The notes beneath the pieces are model-generated. The model did no database searches. It saw only the letters and a program-made list of their open reading frames with translations, and was not told the origin of the DNA. The position numbers and the translations under genes are program-made. Shown here in pieces: positions 1 to 8,661 of a stretch of 64,000 nucleotides of DNA (position 1 is its first letter; each line of letters starts with the position of its first letter). Source of the DNA: JALQTD01 sp965656785 (lineage in GTDB: Bacteria > Bacteroidota > Bacteroidia > Flavobacteriales_D > Sanyastnellaceae); NCBI GenBank assembly GCA_965656785.1, contig CBFHLY010000004.1, positions 1 to 64,000 of the forward strand, in the 5' to 3' direction.

Positions 1-245
1 GGTTGAAGGAGGTGAATCACTGGATCGACTTGGCGGCGGAGGTGGGAGCGGGCTGGTGGGCGACGTCGGCGTTGGAATCGAACGTGGGGTTGAACGCCAT
101 TGCGCAGTGGACGGCGGATGCGGGGAGTAGCGAGGAGTTGCTGCCGCAAGGGTTGGGGACGGGGGGGCTGTTTTCGAACAACGTGCCGGCGCCGTTGGCC
201 GTGGAGCGGGGGGAACTTTGGGCTGGACGGGGGAGTTGGGGATGA
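1..245 (+). CDS. menC: o-succinylbenzoate synthase, C-terminal fragment (5' end outside window)
   Basis: Only the last 80 or so residues are present; reading starts in frame at base 3 and ends with TGA at 243-245. The visible part has WWATSALESNVGLNAIAQW-like sequence and then GLGTGGLFSNN, which is the end of the enolase-superfamily barrel in MenC of Bacteroidota. MenC dehydrates SHCHC to o-succinylbenzoate in menaquinone synthesis. The stop codon overlaps the start of menE (ATGA), so the two are probably translationally coupled, and the neighbour confirms the pathway. The catalytic Lys residues lie upstream of the window and cannot be checked. Confidence 0.85.
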   Translation, partial: LKEVNHWIDLAAEVGAGWWATSALESNVGLNAIAQWTADAGSSEELLPQGLGTGGLFSNNVPAPLAVERGELWAGRGSWG

Positions 246-1252
246 GCGGGCGGCTGGTCATCGGGGGGCGGGAGTGGCCGTTGACGGCTGCGTTGCGGGC
301 GGCGGATTTGCCGGGGGCGGTGTGGGCGCAGGCGATCGGGCGGGCCGTGGAAACGTGGTTTTCGGAGGCGGCGACGGTGGAGCTGCGGACCTCGGGGTCG
401 ACGGGGCGGCCGCGGCCCGTGGTGCATGGCAAGGAGGCGATGCGGGCCAGTGCTGAGCGGACGGCGGAGGCGCTGGGTTTGGGGGAGGGGACGGTGGCGG
501 GGCTGGTGATGCCGGTTGAGTTCGTGGGCGGGTTCATGATGCTGGTGCGGGCGATTGAAGGGGGGTGGACGTTGTGGGCGAGTGAGCCGAAGGTGGAGGT
601 GGTGGCGCCGGAGGGGACGGAGTTTTTGGCGTTGACGCCGTTGCAGGCGCGGGCGAGTGGTGCGGGGATTGCCGGGGTGGGGAAGGTGTTGCTGGGGGGG
701 GCGGCGGCTGGGGAGGGGGAGTGGGCGGGTCGTGAGGTGTGGGAATCGTTCGGGATGACGGAAACGGTGAGCCATGTGGCGTTGCGGCGGTTGCGGCCGG
801 GGCCGACGGAGCGCGCGTTCAGGGCGGTTCGGGGGGTGACGGTGGAGGCGGACGGGGAGGGGTGTTTGGTGGTGCGCGCGCCGCATTTGTTCGAGGGGGC
901 GTTGGTGACGCGGGACGTGGTGGAGGTGGAGGCGCCGAATCGGTTCGTGTGGAAGGGCCGGGCGGACGATGTCATCAATTCGGGCGGGTTGAAGGTGCAT
1001 CCGGAGGAGGTGGAGGCCGCGGCGGCGCAGGTGGTGCAGCGGCCGTGTCGGGCGTTTGGCAAGCCGCATCCGGTGTTGGGCCAACAGGTGGTGCTGGCGG
1101 TGCACGGCGAGGGCACGTTGGAAGAGGCGGAGGCGATTCGGACGGCGCTCGTGGCGATTTTGCCGCGGAATCGGGCGCCGAGAAGGGTGGAGTTCCGAAA
1201 TTTGGACCAAACCCCATCCGGAAAATGGATCAGACCGCGCGCCCAACCTTAG
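242..1252 (+). CDS. menE: o-succinylbenzoate-CoA ligase
   Basis: Predicted 336-residue AMP-binding enzyme that joins CoA to o-succinylbenzoate in the menaquinone pathway. Visible motifs are the phosphate loop TSGSTGRPRP (about residues 50-59), the ESFGMTETV motif (about 170), the hinge DDVINSGGLKVHPEE (about 245) and a C-terminal PSGKW with the conserved adenylation Lys. The protein is short compared with the 450-500 residues of the proteobacterial enzyme, as is usual in Bacteroidota. ATG at 242 was chosen over a TTG at 218 because it overlaps the menC stop as ATGA. Third codon positions are strikingly rich in G, unlike the next gene. Confidence 0.9.
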   Translation: MSGRLVIGGREWPLTAALRAADLPGAVWAQAIGRAVETWFSEAATVELRTSGSTGRPRPVVHGKEAMRASAERTAEALGLGEGTVAGLVMPVEFVGGFMMLVRAIEGGWTLWASEPKVEVVAPEGTEFLALTPLQARASGAGIAGVGKVLLGGAAAGEGEWAGREVWESFGMTETVSHVALRRLRPGPTERAFRAVRGVTVEADGEGCLVVRAPHLFEGALVTRDVVEVEAPNRFVWKGRADDVINSGGLKVHPEEVEAAAAQVVQRPCRAFGKPHPVLGQQVVLAVHGEGTLEEAEAIRTALVAILPRNRAPRRVEFRNLDQTPSGKWIRPRAQP

Positions 1253-1824
1253 TTTTCGCCACGCACAACGCCCACAAGGTCGCGGAAGTGCAAGCCCTCC
1301 TCGGCGACGCCTACCACGTGAAATCGCTGACCGACATCGGCTGCCACGAGGACATCGTGGAGGACGCGCCCACGCTCGAAGGCAACGCCCGCCTCAAAGC
1401 GCGCCACGTGGTGGAACATTATGGCCTCGACTGCTTCGCGGACGACACGGGCCTCGAAGTCCAGGCCCTCAACGGCGCGCCCGGCGTCTTCAGTGCCCGC
1501 TACGCCGGCACCGACAAGGACTCCGACGCCAACATGGACCGACTGCTCGCCGAGCTCAGCGGCGCCACCGACCGGAGCGCCCAATTCCGCACCGCCATTT
1601 GCCTCATCCAGTCCAGCGCGGAGCGCCTCATCGAAGGCGTTTGCGCGGGCACCATCCTCGCAGCGCGCTCGGGAGCCCAGGGCTTCGGCTACGACCCCAT
1701 TTTTCAGCCGGAAGGCCACGACCGCAGCTTTGCGGAAATGACCACCGACGAGAAGAATGCCATCAGCCACCGGGGGCGTGCGGTGCGCCAAATGGTGGCC
1801 CTGCTGCACGAAGCCAAGGAATAA
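1225..1824 (+). CDS. rdgB: XTP/dITP diphosphatase (RdgB/HAM1 family)
   Basis: A 199-residue nucleotide house-cleaning enzyme that hydrolyses non-canonical purine triphosphates (XTP, dITP) to monophosphate and pyrophosphate. The N-terminal FATHNAHK substrate-binding motif, FADDTGLEV, GAPGVFSARYAG and the C-terminal GFGYDPIF and SHRGRA motifs are all present and in order. The ATG at 1225 places FATHN about 11 residues in, as usual; it overlaps the menE end by 28 bases. The reading frame stays open far upstream, but that part is a shadow of menE. Codons end mainly in C, an abrupt change from menE. Confidence 0.93.
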   Translation: MDQTARPTLVFATHNAHKVAEVQALLGDAYHVKSLTDIGCHEDIVEDAPTLEGNARLKARHVVEHYGLDCFADDTGLEVQALNGAPGVFSARYAGTDKDSDANMDRLLAELSGATDRSAQFRTAICLIQSSAERLIEGVCAGTILAARSGAQGFGYDPIFQPEGHDRSFAEMTTDEKNAISHRGRAVRQMVALLHEAKE

Positions 1825-1836
1825 CCCCCTCGCGGG

Positions 1837-1868
1837 TTGCTGTTTCCGCGTGCTTGTTCGGATATTTG
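1837..1868 (+). promoter_or_regulatory. possible promoter of accA
   Basis: TTG at 1837-1839, 21 bases, then GATATTTG at 1861-1868, one mismatch from the Bacteroidota -7 box TAnnTTTG. It ends 21 bases before the accA start in the 65-base rdgB-accA gap. Confidence 0.4.
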
Positions 1869-1889
1869 GCCCTTCAAACCTTTTCGGCC

Positions 1890-2846
1890 ATGAATTACTT
1901 GGAATTCGAAGAACCCATCAAGCAGCTGCGCGAACAATTGCAGAAAGCGCAGGAACTGCAGGACCAGAGCGACGTGGACATGCATTCGACGGTAGCGGAT
2001 CTGGAGGGCAAGATCGCGGAGGTCACGAAGAAGATTTACAGCGAATTGACGCCATGGCAGCGCGTACAAGTCAGCCGGCATCCCGACCGCCCCTACACGT
2101 TGAGCTACATCGAAGCCATCACGGGCGGGCGCTTTGAAGAACTGCACGGCGATCGCACGGTGAAGGACGACAAGGCGATGGTCGGTGGTTGGGGCTTCGT
2201 GGACGACCAAGCCGTGATGTTCATTGGCCAACAAAAGGGCGTCAATACGAAAATGCGCCAGTACCGGAACTTTGGCATGGCGAATCCCGAAGGCTACCGC
2301 AAGGCCCTGCGCCTCATGAAACTTGCGGAAAAGTTCAACCGACCCATCGTTACGCTCATCGACACCCCCGGGGCGTTTCCAGGACTCGAAGCGGAGGAGC
2401 GTGGTCAAGGTGAGGCGATTGCGCGCAACCTGATCGAAATGTGCCAACTGAAGGTTCCGGTCATTTGCATCATCATCGGTGAGGGCGCTTCCGGAGGGGC
2501 ATTGGGCATCGGAATCGGCGACCGGGTTTTGATGCTGGAGAACACGTGGTACTCGGTCATCAGCCCCGAGAGCTGCTCGTCCATCTTGTGGCGGAACTGG
2601 GATCACAAGAAAGAGGCCGCTGAAGCGTTGCGCTTGACGGGAGAAAACATGCTCGAGCTCAAACTCATCGACGGCATCATTCCCGAACCGCTCGGGGGAG
2701 CGCACGCAAACCGGGAGGCGATTTACGCGACCGTCAAAGCGACCATTCAAGAGCACCTGAGCAAGTTGATGCCGATGGACCCGGCGAAGCGCATCGATGC
2801 GCGAATCAAGAAGTTCTCGTCAATGGGCGTGGTCCATAGCGCATAG
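1890..2846 (+). CDS. accA: acetyl-CoA carboxylase carboxyltransferase subunit alpha
   Basis: A 318-residue protein of standard length for AccA. With AccD it moves the carboxyl group from carboxybiotin to acetyl-CoA to give malonyl-CoA, the committed step of fatty-acid synthesis. The N-terminal helical part (FEEPIKQLREQL) and the crotonase-fold core are intact, with HPDRPYTLSYI, LHGDR, GFVDD, GQQKGVNT, NFGMANPEGYRKALRLM, DTPGAFPG and GEGASGGALGIGIGD. ATG at 1890 matches the usual N terminus MNYLEFEEP; a longer open frame upstream covers rdgB and is ignored. accB, accC and accD are not in the window. Confidence 0.96.
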   Translation: MNYLEFEEPIKQLREQLQKAQELQDQSDVDMHSTVADLEGKIAEVTKKIYSELTPWQRVQVSRHPDRPYTLSYIEAITGGRFEELHGDRTVKDDKAMVGGWGFVDDQAVMFIGQQKGVNTKMRQYRNFGMANPEGYRKALRLMKLAEKFNRPIVTLIDTPGAFPGLEAEERGQGEAIARNLIEMCQLKVPVICIIIGEGASGGALGIGIGDRVLMLENTWYSVISPESCSSILWRNWDHKKEAAEALRLTGENMLELKLIDGIIPEPLGGAHANREAIYATVKATIQEHLSKLMPMDPAKRIDARIKKFSSMGVVHSA

Positions 2847-2862
2847 GTGAGTTCAATTGATT

Positions 2863-2870
2863 AGTTTTGC
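2863..2870 (+). promoter_or_regulatory. -7 promoter box TAGTTTTG
   Basis: Perfect match to TAnnTTTG, 27 bases before the ATG of the TPR lipoprotein gene. No convincing -33 TTG at the expected distance. Confidence 0.4.
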
Positions 2871-2897
2871 ACCAAATTTGACCTTTCCCACGAAAGC

Positions 2898-4610
2898 ATG
2901 AACGCTACTTTCAAGTCTTACCGCAAGCCCCTTCTCTGGGGAGCCGCATCCCTCGTCATCCTCAGTGGTTGCGCGGGATTGGGGAGCATGGAAAAAGAAA
3001 TCGAGGCCCTCGGATTGGAGGCGTCTCCCGAACCGCTCATCCTCCGCGGCGACGTGGTGGAGTTGACGGTCACGGGCAAGTTTCCGCCGAAGTACTTTGC
3101 CAAAAAAGTAAAAATGGAGGCCACTCCCATCCTGACTTGGGAAGGCGGTTCGGCTTCGTTTGAGCCGCAAGGGTTCCAAGGTGAAGATGCTGCGGGCAAC
3201 TTCACGGTGGTGCCGTTCGAAAACGGGAAGTCGTTCACGTATACGGCAGAAATCCCTTTCGAAGAGGCGATGGAAGACGCCGGTACGTTAGCTGTTTCCA
3301 TCACCGGAAGCAAGGGCTCGAAAGAAGCGACCTTCGATCCGTACATCATCGGCTCAGGGGTCATCACCACGCCGCGTTGGGTGCAGCCCGAGGACCGGTT
3401 CATCTTGGTTCCCGATGCCTTCGAGCGCGTGCTGTCGTTTGAGCAAGAAGCGGTCATTAATTACAGGGTCAACCGGTCGAACGTGCGTTCGACGGAGTTG
3501 CGTGACGAAGATTGGAAATCTTTGCTCGACTTGTTGGAGTTGTCGTTGGCGGCCGATAGCGTGACGCTGACGGGTTGCCGCATCGAAGCCTACGCTTCGC
3601 CAGAAGGCGAGATTTCTTTGAATGAAAACCTCGCTTCCGAGCGTGCGGAATCGGCTTCTGAAGCGTGGACGCGGGAAGTCACGCGCCGCAAGACGGAATT
3701 GGTGGACGGCTTCTTCCAGTTGGTGCCGAAAGGCGAGGACTGGGATGGCTTCAAGTCACTGGTGAGCGCGTCTTCCATTGCGGACAAGGACTTGATCTTG
3801 CGCGTGCTGAGCATGTACACGGACAAGAACAAGCGGGAAGAAGAAATCCGCAACATTGCGAAGACTTACAAAGAAATCGAAGACACGATCCTCCCGGAAC
3901 TGCGTCGTTCGCGCTTGGTGGTGAGCTACGATGTGGAGGGCTACACCGACGAGGAGCTCATGGACTTGTGCAAGTCGAATCCGGACATCTTGACGGTGGA
4001 GGAATTGCTCTTCGCAGCGACGTTGTTCGAAGAATTGAACGACCAGTTGGTCGTCTACCAAAACGCATCGCGCGTTCACAGCGACGATTTCCGCGGATTC
4101 AACAACGCTGGCTGGTGCCTCATGGAATTGGGCCGCATGAACCAAGCGAAGGAGCAGTTCAATGCAGCGTTGGCCATCGAGCGCAACAAGGCCGTTTTGA
4201 ACAACCTCGGCGCCATCAAGCGGTTGGAGGGCGACATCGACGGCGCGATGGCGTTGCTGAACGAAGCGGCTGGTGCAGGCGCTGAAGTGAATTTCAACAA
4301 GGGCATCATCCTCATCCAAAAGGGCGATTACGGTTCGGCGCTCAGCAACATGGGCCGCGAAAACACGGTGAACGTGGCACTCGCGAAGTTGCTCAACGGC
4401 GATGCCGCTGGAGCGAAGACCGTGCTGGAGAATGCTGAAGACGACAGCGCGGTTGCAAGCTACGTCATGGCCATTGCTTGTGCTCGACTGAATGACGGCG
4501 CGGGAGTGAAGACGCACCTGACCGCCGCTCTTTCCAAGGACGGTTCGCTGCGCGCGAAAGCCGAGCGGGATTTGGAATTCCGTGATTTCCGCGAGCAGTT
4601 GGGCTTCTGA
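2898..4610 (+). CDS. TPR-containing lipoprotein
   Basis: A 570-residue predicted lipoprotein. The signal peptide ends in the lipobox LSGC, with Cys25 as acylation site. The middle has an AYASPEGE...N..LA..RA stretch (about residues 230-255) resembling the OmpA-like motif in which a peptidoglycan-binding loop is followed by an N/R-rich helix, so a link to cell wall or outer membrane is possible. The C-terminal half (about residues 370-560) has TPR-like helical repeats, for example FNNAGWCLMELGRMNQAKEQF and LNNLGAIKRLEGD. The exact role is not known. It has its own promoter-like box and a strong terminator, so it is probably a single-gene unit. Confidence 0.75.
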   Translation: MNATFKSYRKPLLWGAASLVILSGCAGLGSMEKEIEALGLEASPEPLILRGDVVELTVTGKFPPKYFAKKVKMEATPILTWEGGSASFEPQGFQGEDAAGNFTVVPFENGKSFTYTAEIPFEEAMEDAGTLAVSITGSKGSKEATFDPYIIGSGVITTPRWVQPEDRFILVPDAFERVLSFEQEAVINYRVNRSNVRSTELRDEDWKSLLDLLELSLAADSVTLTGCRIEAYASPEGEISLNENLASERAESASEAWTREVTRRKTELVDGFFQLVPKGEDWDGFKSLVSASSIADKDLILRVLSMYTDKNKREEEIRNIAKTYKEIEDTILPELRRSRLVVSYDVEGYTDEELMDLCKSNPDILTVEELLFAATLFEELNDQLVVYQNASRVHSDDFRGFNNAGWCLMELGRMNQAKEQFNAALAIERNKAVLNNLGAIKRLEGDIDGAMALLNEAAGAGAEVNFNKGIILIQKGDYGSALSNMGRENTVNVALAKLLNGDAAGAKTVLENAEDDSAVASYVMAIACARLNDGAGVKTHLTAALSKDGSLRAKAERDLEFRDFREQLGF

Positions 4611-4636
4611 ACCTGTTTTTGAACTGAAGTTTCAAA

Positions 4637-4668
4637 AAGTCCTTGCTTCGGCAGGGACTTTTTTTTTC
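4637..4668 (+). terminator. intrinsic terminator after the TPR lipoprotein gene
   Basis: Ten-base-pair stem AAGTCCTTGC / GCAGGGACTT closed by a TTCG loop and followed by eight T. It begins 27 bases after the stop codon. Confidence 0.85.
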
Positions 4669-4690
4669 CCTGCCCTAAGTTGCATGCTGA

Positions 4691-6034
4691 ATGAACACGA
4701 CGATGATGAAACAACTGGTGTGGGGCTTGGTGCTCCTTGGGATGGGGGCAACTTCGGCTCTCGCTCAGCTCGATGTGACCGAGTTGGAGGCCCATTTGTT
4801 TGATTTGCCCGGGGTGCGCTTTGAGCCGCTTCCGACCATGGAGGGGTTTGAGGCGTGTTACGCGCTTGAGGTGATCCAGCCCGTCGATCACGAACACCCC
4901 GACAACGGAGAGACCTTTCGCCAGCGGGTCTTTCTGGCTCAGGTAGACGCCAGCCGTCCGACGGTGTTGGTTACGGAGGGGTACAGCCGCGGCTTCCAGT
5001 ACCCAGCGGAGCTGACCACAGCCATTGGGGCAAATCAGCTCATTGTGGAGCACCGGTATTACGGTGCGAGCGTTCCAGCCAACGCCGATTATGGATTCCT
5101 GGGCATTGAGCAGGCGGCGGCCGATTTGAACCGCATCCGAACGCTGTTCGCCGACTGGTTTACGGGTCCGTGGCTTGCATCGGGCATCAGCAAAGGAGGC
5201 CAAACCACCACCTTCTACCGCTACTTCTACCCGGATGACGTCGCCGTCAGTGTTCCTTACGTGGCCCCCATTAACCTGTCCTTGGAGGATGAGCGCATTT
5301 ATTCCTTCCTCCGCTCGCACGGCGATGAAACGTGCCGAGAAGGAATGGAGGCGGTGCAACGGCGGTTGTTGGAGGAGCGCGAGGCGAGCCTCCTGCGCTT
5401 GAAGTGGTTCGCGAAGGGGGAAGGGTCGGTATTTGGGGACTACCTGAACTTTGAGGAGGCTTTCGAGTACGCGGTGTTGGAATATCCGTTCTCGTTTTGG
5501 CAATGGGGCGCATCGTGCGAGGACTTGCCGGAGGAAGGGGCCCCGTTCGATGAGGTGATGGACCATTTTTTGGAAGTGAGCGGCATGGCCTTCTTCTCAG
5601 ACGAGAGCATGGATGACTTCGCCTCCCACTACTACCAATGTGCTCGGGAATTCGGATATTACGGGTATGAGACGGAGCCGTTAGGCGATTTGATTGTCGC
5701 GTTGGCGGGACCCGATAACCCCTCGGCAATCTTTGCACCCGAGGACGAGCCGGTTCGCTACGACGGCGGCGTCCTGTCTCGGCAGGTCTGGGATTGGGCA
5801 GCGGAATCCGCCGACCAGTTCGTGGTCATCAACGGTGCCGATGACACGTGGAGCGCTACGGGCTTGACGGCGGAACACTTGGCCGATCGCGACGCGCTGG
5901 TTTACCTGATGGAGGGCCAACACCACGGTTCGGCGCGCATTAAGAACTTGTCGGATCGCGAGAAGAAGGAACTGGTCAAGGCCCTGGAACGCTGGTTGGG
6001 CGTGCCGGTGACCGGTTGGTTGGTGGAGGATTAA
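4691..6034 (+). CDS. secreted peptidase of the S37 (PS-10 tripeptidyl aminopeptidase) family
   Basis: A 447-residue predicted exported serine peptidase. The N terminus has a signal peptide ending ATSALAQ. An alpha/beta-hydrolase core is visible: EHRYYGAS, the nucleophile elbow SGISKGGQT with Ser167, a candidate acid in NGADDTW (Asp384/385) and a candidate His in GQHHGS (His411/412). S37 enzymes remove tripeptides from N termini, and this cell probably uses it on peptides in the periplasm or outside. S28 peptidases share the fold and are the main alternative. TAAGTTGC at 4676-4683, just before the ATG, resembles a -7 box. The 3' end overlaps the convergent methyltransferase gene by 4 bases. 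Confidence 0.8.
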   Translation: MNTTMMKQLVWGLVLLGMGATSALAQLDVTELEAHLFDLPGVRFEPLPTMEGFEACYALEVIQPVDHEHPDNGETFRQRVFLAQVDASRPTVLVTEGYSRGFQYPAELTTAIGANQLIVEHRYYGASVPANADYGFLGIEQAAADLNRIRTLFADWFTGPWLASGISKGGQTTTFYRYFYPDDVAVSVPYVAPINLSLEDERIYSFLRSHGDETCREGMEAVQRRLLEEREASLLRLKWFAKGEGSVFGDYLNFEEAFEYAVLEYPFSFWQWGASCEDLPEEGAPFDEVMDHFLEVSGMAFFSDESMDDFASHYYQCAREFGYYGYETEPLGDLIVALAGPDNPSAIFAPEDEPVRYDGGVLSRQVWDWAAESADQFVVINGADDTWSATGLTAEHLADRDALVYLMEGQHHGSARIKNLSDREKKELVKALERWLGVPVTGWLVED

Positions 6035-6555
6035 GGCCTTCCGATGTGGTGGACGGCATGCCACAAAACGATGCCGCCGCACACGCTGACGTTCAGGCTC
6101 TGCTTCACGCCGAATTGGGGCAATTCCAGCACCACGTCCGCCGCGTCGCACGTGCTCGGGCGCACGCCGCGCACTTCATTTCCAAAGGCGATGGCCCATC
6201 GTTCTCCGGGCTGGGGATGCCACGAATCCAAGTCGATGCTCCCTTCGGTTTGTTCCACCGCTGCGATGCGGTAGCCTTCGGTGCGCAGCGTTTCAATGGC
6301 TTTCGCCGCATCTTCGAAAGCCCGCCATGGAACGTGGTCAGAAGCCCCAAGCGCGGTCTTGAGGATGTCCTTGTGCGGAGGGTGGGCGGTGTAGCCGCAC
6401 AGCGCAAGGCCCGCGAGGCGCATGGCGTCTGACGTGCGAAAAAACGATCCGACATTCACGCCGGAACGAATGTCTTCGAGCACCACGACGATGGGTGCCA
6501 CCGCCGATTCGGCGTAATCTTCGGGGCGTTCAAGCCGTTCTCCTAAAGGGGGCAT
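6031..6555 (-). CDS. SpoU/TrmH-family RNA 2'-O-ribose methyltransferase
   Basis: A 174-residue SPOUT methyltransferase. The three family motifs are present: NVGSFFRTSDA near the N terminus, FGNEVRGV in the middle and the knotted C-terminal QFGVKQSLNVSVCGGIVLW that binds S-adenosylmethionine. The target, tRNA or rRNA ribose, cannot be told from sequence; there is no extra N-terminal substrate-binding domain, as in TrmL/TrmH-like short forms. Its ATG overlaps the uvrB stop codon (TGATG), so it is probably co-translated with uvrB. Confidence 0.88.
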   Translation of the reverse strand: MPPLGERLERPEDYAESAVAPIVVVLEDIRSGVNVGSFFRTSDAMRLAGLALCGYTAHPPHKDILKTALGASDHVPWRAFEDAAKAIETLRTEGYRIAAVEQTEGSIDLDSWHPQPGERWAIAFGNEVRGVRPSTCDAADVVLELPQFGVKQSLNVSVCGGIVLWHAVHHIGRP

Positions 6556-8573
6556 CAGCGGGTTTTGATGAGTTCATTGAGCGCGAAAAATTCGTCGCGC
6601 AATCGCGCGGCTTCCATGAATTCCATTTCCTTGGCGGCTTTTTCCATGGCGCGTTTCGTGGAGGCCGCGAGTTTTTCGAGTTGGGCCTTCGTCATGCTCG
6701 CCACGACCGGGTCGGTTGCGCTCAGGGATTGGGGAGCGGGCTCTGCGGCGTAGTTTTTCGGCCGGTCATCGATGAGGTCCGACTGCTCAAACAGGGTGCG
6801 CCGTTTTTTGATGATTTGCTTCGGTTCCAGCCCGTGTTCGGCATTGTAGGCCTCTTGTTTGGCGCGGCGGCGCTGGGTTTCTTCGATGGTTTGGGCCATG
6901 CTGTCGGTGACGGTGTCCGCGTACATGATGACTCGGCCGTTGACGTTGCGAGCGGCCCGGCCAGCGGTTTGGGTCAACGACCGGTTGCTCCGGAGGAATC
7001 CCTCTTTGTCCGCATCCATGATGGCCACGAGCGAAACTTCGGGCAAGTCCAGCCCTTCCCGCAGCAGGTTCACCCCGACCAGCACGTCGAACGCGCCATC
7101 GCGCAATTGCCGCAGGATTTCGACGCGGTCGAGGGTTTTGACGTCGCTGTGGATGTAACGCGTCGGAATGTTCAACTGTTCCAGGTATTTCGTCAGTTCT
7201 TCCGCCATGCGCTTGGTCAACGTTGTCACCAAAACCCGCTCATCCGCTGCAATCGTTTTCCTGATTTCCCCCACCAAGTCGTCCACTTGGTGCTCGCACG
7301 GCCGCACCTCGATGGGGGGGTCGAGCAAGCCGGTGGGCCGGATCACCTGCTCCACGATGACCCCTTGGCTTTGCTCCAATTCGTAGTCTGCAGGGGTGGC
7401 GGAGACGAACACGGTTTGATTCAGCAACCCGTTGAACTCATCGAATTTGAGCGGCCGATTGTCCAACGCCGAAGGCAGCCGGAACCCGTATTCCACCAGC
7501 GATTCCTTGCGCGACCGGTCCCCGCCAAACATCGCTCCAATCTGCGGCACCGTCACGTGGCTCTCGTCCACAACGAGCAGAAAGTCCTTCGCGAAGTAGT
7601 CCAGCAGGCAAAACGGTCGCTCCCCCGGCTGCCGACGGTCAAAGTACCGGGAGTAGTTTTCGATGCCGTTGCAGAAGCCGATTTCCTTGATCATCTCGAG
7701 GTCGTACTCCGTTCGCTCCTTCAGCCGCTTGCCTTCAATGTGCCGCCCGGCTCCGTGAAAGAAGTTCGTTTGGCGCTCCAGGTCTTGCTGGATTTCCCAA
7801 ACAGCGTCCTTCGTATTCTCCTTGCTCGACACGAACAAGTTCGCGGGGTAGATGGCGATTTCGTCAAACGTATGCAGGGTTTGGCCCGTTTCCACGTCGA
7901 TGGTGGACAGCGCTTCGATTTCGTCGCCCCAAAACGCCACCCGCAACGCGTGATCGGCATAGGCGAGGAACACGTCTACGGTGTCGCCTTGCACCCGAAA
8001 GGTTCCGCGCTTGAACTCCGCTCGCGTGCGGTGGTACAGGCTTTCTGTGAGCGTGTACAACAAGGCGTCTCGCCGGATGCTTTGACCGACCTTCAGTGGA
8101 ATGACCGTCTTGTGGAACTCCACCGGATTGCCGATGCCGTAAATGCAGCTGATGCTGGCCACCACGATGACATCGCGTCGACCACTGAGCAACGCGCTGG
8201 TTGTACTCAGCCGCAGCTTTTCAATCTCCTCGTTGATGGCGAGGTCTTTTTCAATGTACGTGTTCGTCGCTGAGATGAACGCCTCGGGTTGGTAGTAGTC
8301 GTAGTAGCTGACGAAATACTCCACGAGGTTGTTCGGGAAGAACTCCTTGAATTCGCTGTAGAGCTGAGCGGCCAACGTCTTGTTGTGGCTCAAAATCAGC
8401 GTTGGGCGTTGCGTTCGCTCAATGACGTTGGCGATGGTGAACGTCTTGCCGGAGCCGGTGACTCCGAGCAACGTTTGCGCCGGGGTGCCCTGCTCGATGC
8501 CCTCCACGAGTTCGGCAATGGCCTGCGGTTGGTCGCCGGTGGGTTGAAAATCACTCTGGAGTTCGAAGCGCAT
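6555..8573 (-). CDS. uvrB: excinuclease ABC subunit B
   Basis: A 672-residue helicase-like subunit of the nucleotide excision repair complex, which loads on damaged DNA with UvrA and then recruits UvrC. Visible: Walker A GVTGSGKT (residues 37-44), the damage-probing beta-hairpin YYDYYQPEAF, the DESH box, SATPADYE, the helicase motifs GVNLLREGLD and QTAGRAARN, and a C-terminal UVR coiled-coil motif that binds UvrC. ATG at 8573 gives the standard N terminus MRFELQSDFQPTGDQP; a longer frame to 8681 runs back through the rplI terminator and is unlikely. It has its own -7 box at 8595-8602. Confidence 0.97.
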   Translation of the reverse strand: MRFELQSDFQPTGDQPQAIAELVEGIEQGTPAQTLLGVTGSGKTFTIANVIERTQRPTLILSHNKTLAAQLYSEFKEFFPNNLVEYFVSYYDYYQPEAFISATNTYIEKDLAINEEIEKLRLSTTSALLSGRRDVIVVASISCIYGIGNPVEFHKTVIPLKVGQSIRRDALLYTLTESLYHRTRAEFKRGTFRVQGDTVDVFLAYADHALRVAFWGDEIEALSTIDVETGQTLHTFDEIAIYPANLFVSSKENTKDAVWEIQQDLERQTNFFHGAGRHIEGKRLKERTEYDLEMIKEIGFCNGIENYSRYFDRRQPGERPFCLLDYFAKDFLLVVDESHVTVPQIGAMFGGDRSRKESLVEYGFRLPSALDNRPLKFDEFNGLLNQTVFVSATPADYELEQSQGVIVEQVIRPTGLLDPPIEVRPCEHQVDDLVGEIRKTIAADERVLVTTLTKRMAEELTKYLEQLNIPTRYIHSDVKTLDRVEILRQLRDGAFDVLVGVNLLREGLDLPEVSLVAIMDADKEGFLRSNRSLTQTAGRAARNVNGRVIMYADTVTDSMAQTIEETQRRRAKQEAYNAEHGLEPKQIIKKRRTLFEQSDLIDDRPKNYAAEPAPQSLSATDPVVASMTKAQLEKLAASTKRAMEKAAKEMEFMEAARLRDEFFALNELIKTR

Positions 8574-8594
8574 GGTGCGGGCGGTTGGGCAGGC

Positions 8595-8602
8595 CAAATT
8601 TA
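8595..8602 (-). promoter_or_regulatory. -7 promoter box of uvrB (TAAATTTG)
   Basis: Perfect TAnnTTTG match on the minus strand, ending 21 bases before the uvrB ATG and lying just beyond the rplI terminator. No clear -33 TTG. Confidence 0.5.
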
Positions 8603-8609
8603 CGGATGA

Positions 8610-8640
8610 AAAAAGCCACCCGGAATCCCGAGTGGCTTTC
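8610..8640 (-). terminator. intrinsic terminator of the rpsF-rpsR-rplI operon
   Basis: On the minus strand a GAAAGCCACTCGG / CCGGGTGGCTTTTTTC hairpin with a short GATT loop and a T tail. It separates the ribosomal operon from uvrB. Confidence 0.8.
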
Positions 8641-8661
8641 GTACAATGTGCGTAGGTAGAA

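Noticed and set aside
17..1246. Long minus-strand open frame (409 codons) opposite menE
   Set aside because: Arg/Pro/His-rich shadow of the G-rich menE; no family features.
1056..1889. In-frame upstream extension of accA
   Set aside because: It translates the menE/rdgB region out of frame; AccA normally starts at MNYLEFEEP.
6495..8273. 592-codon plus-strand frame opposite uvrB
   Set aside because: uvrB on the minus strand is unmistakable; the frame has no start signal and no motifs.
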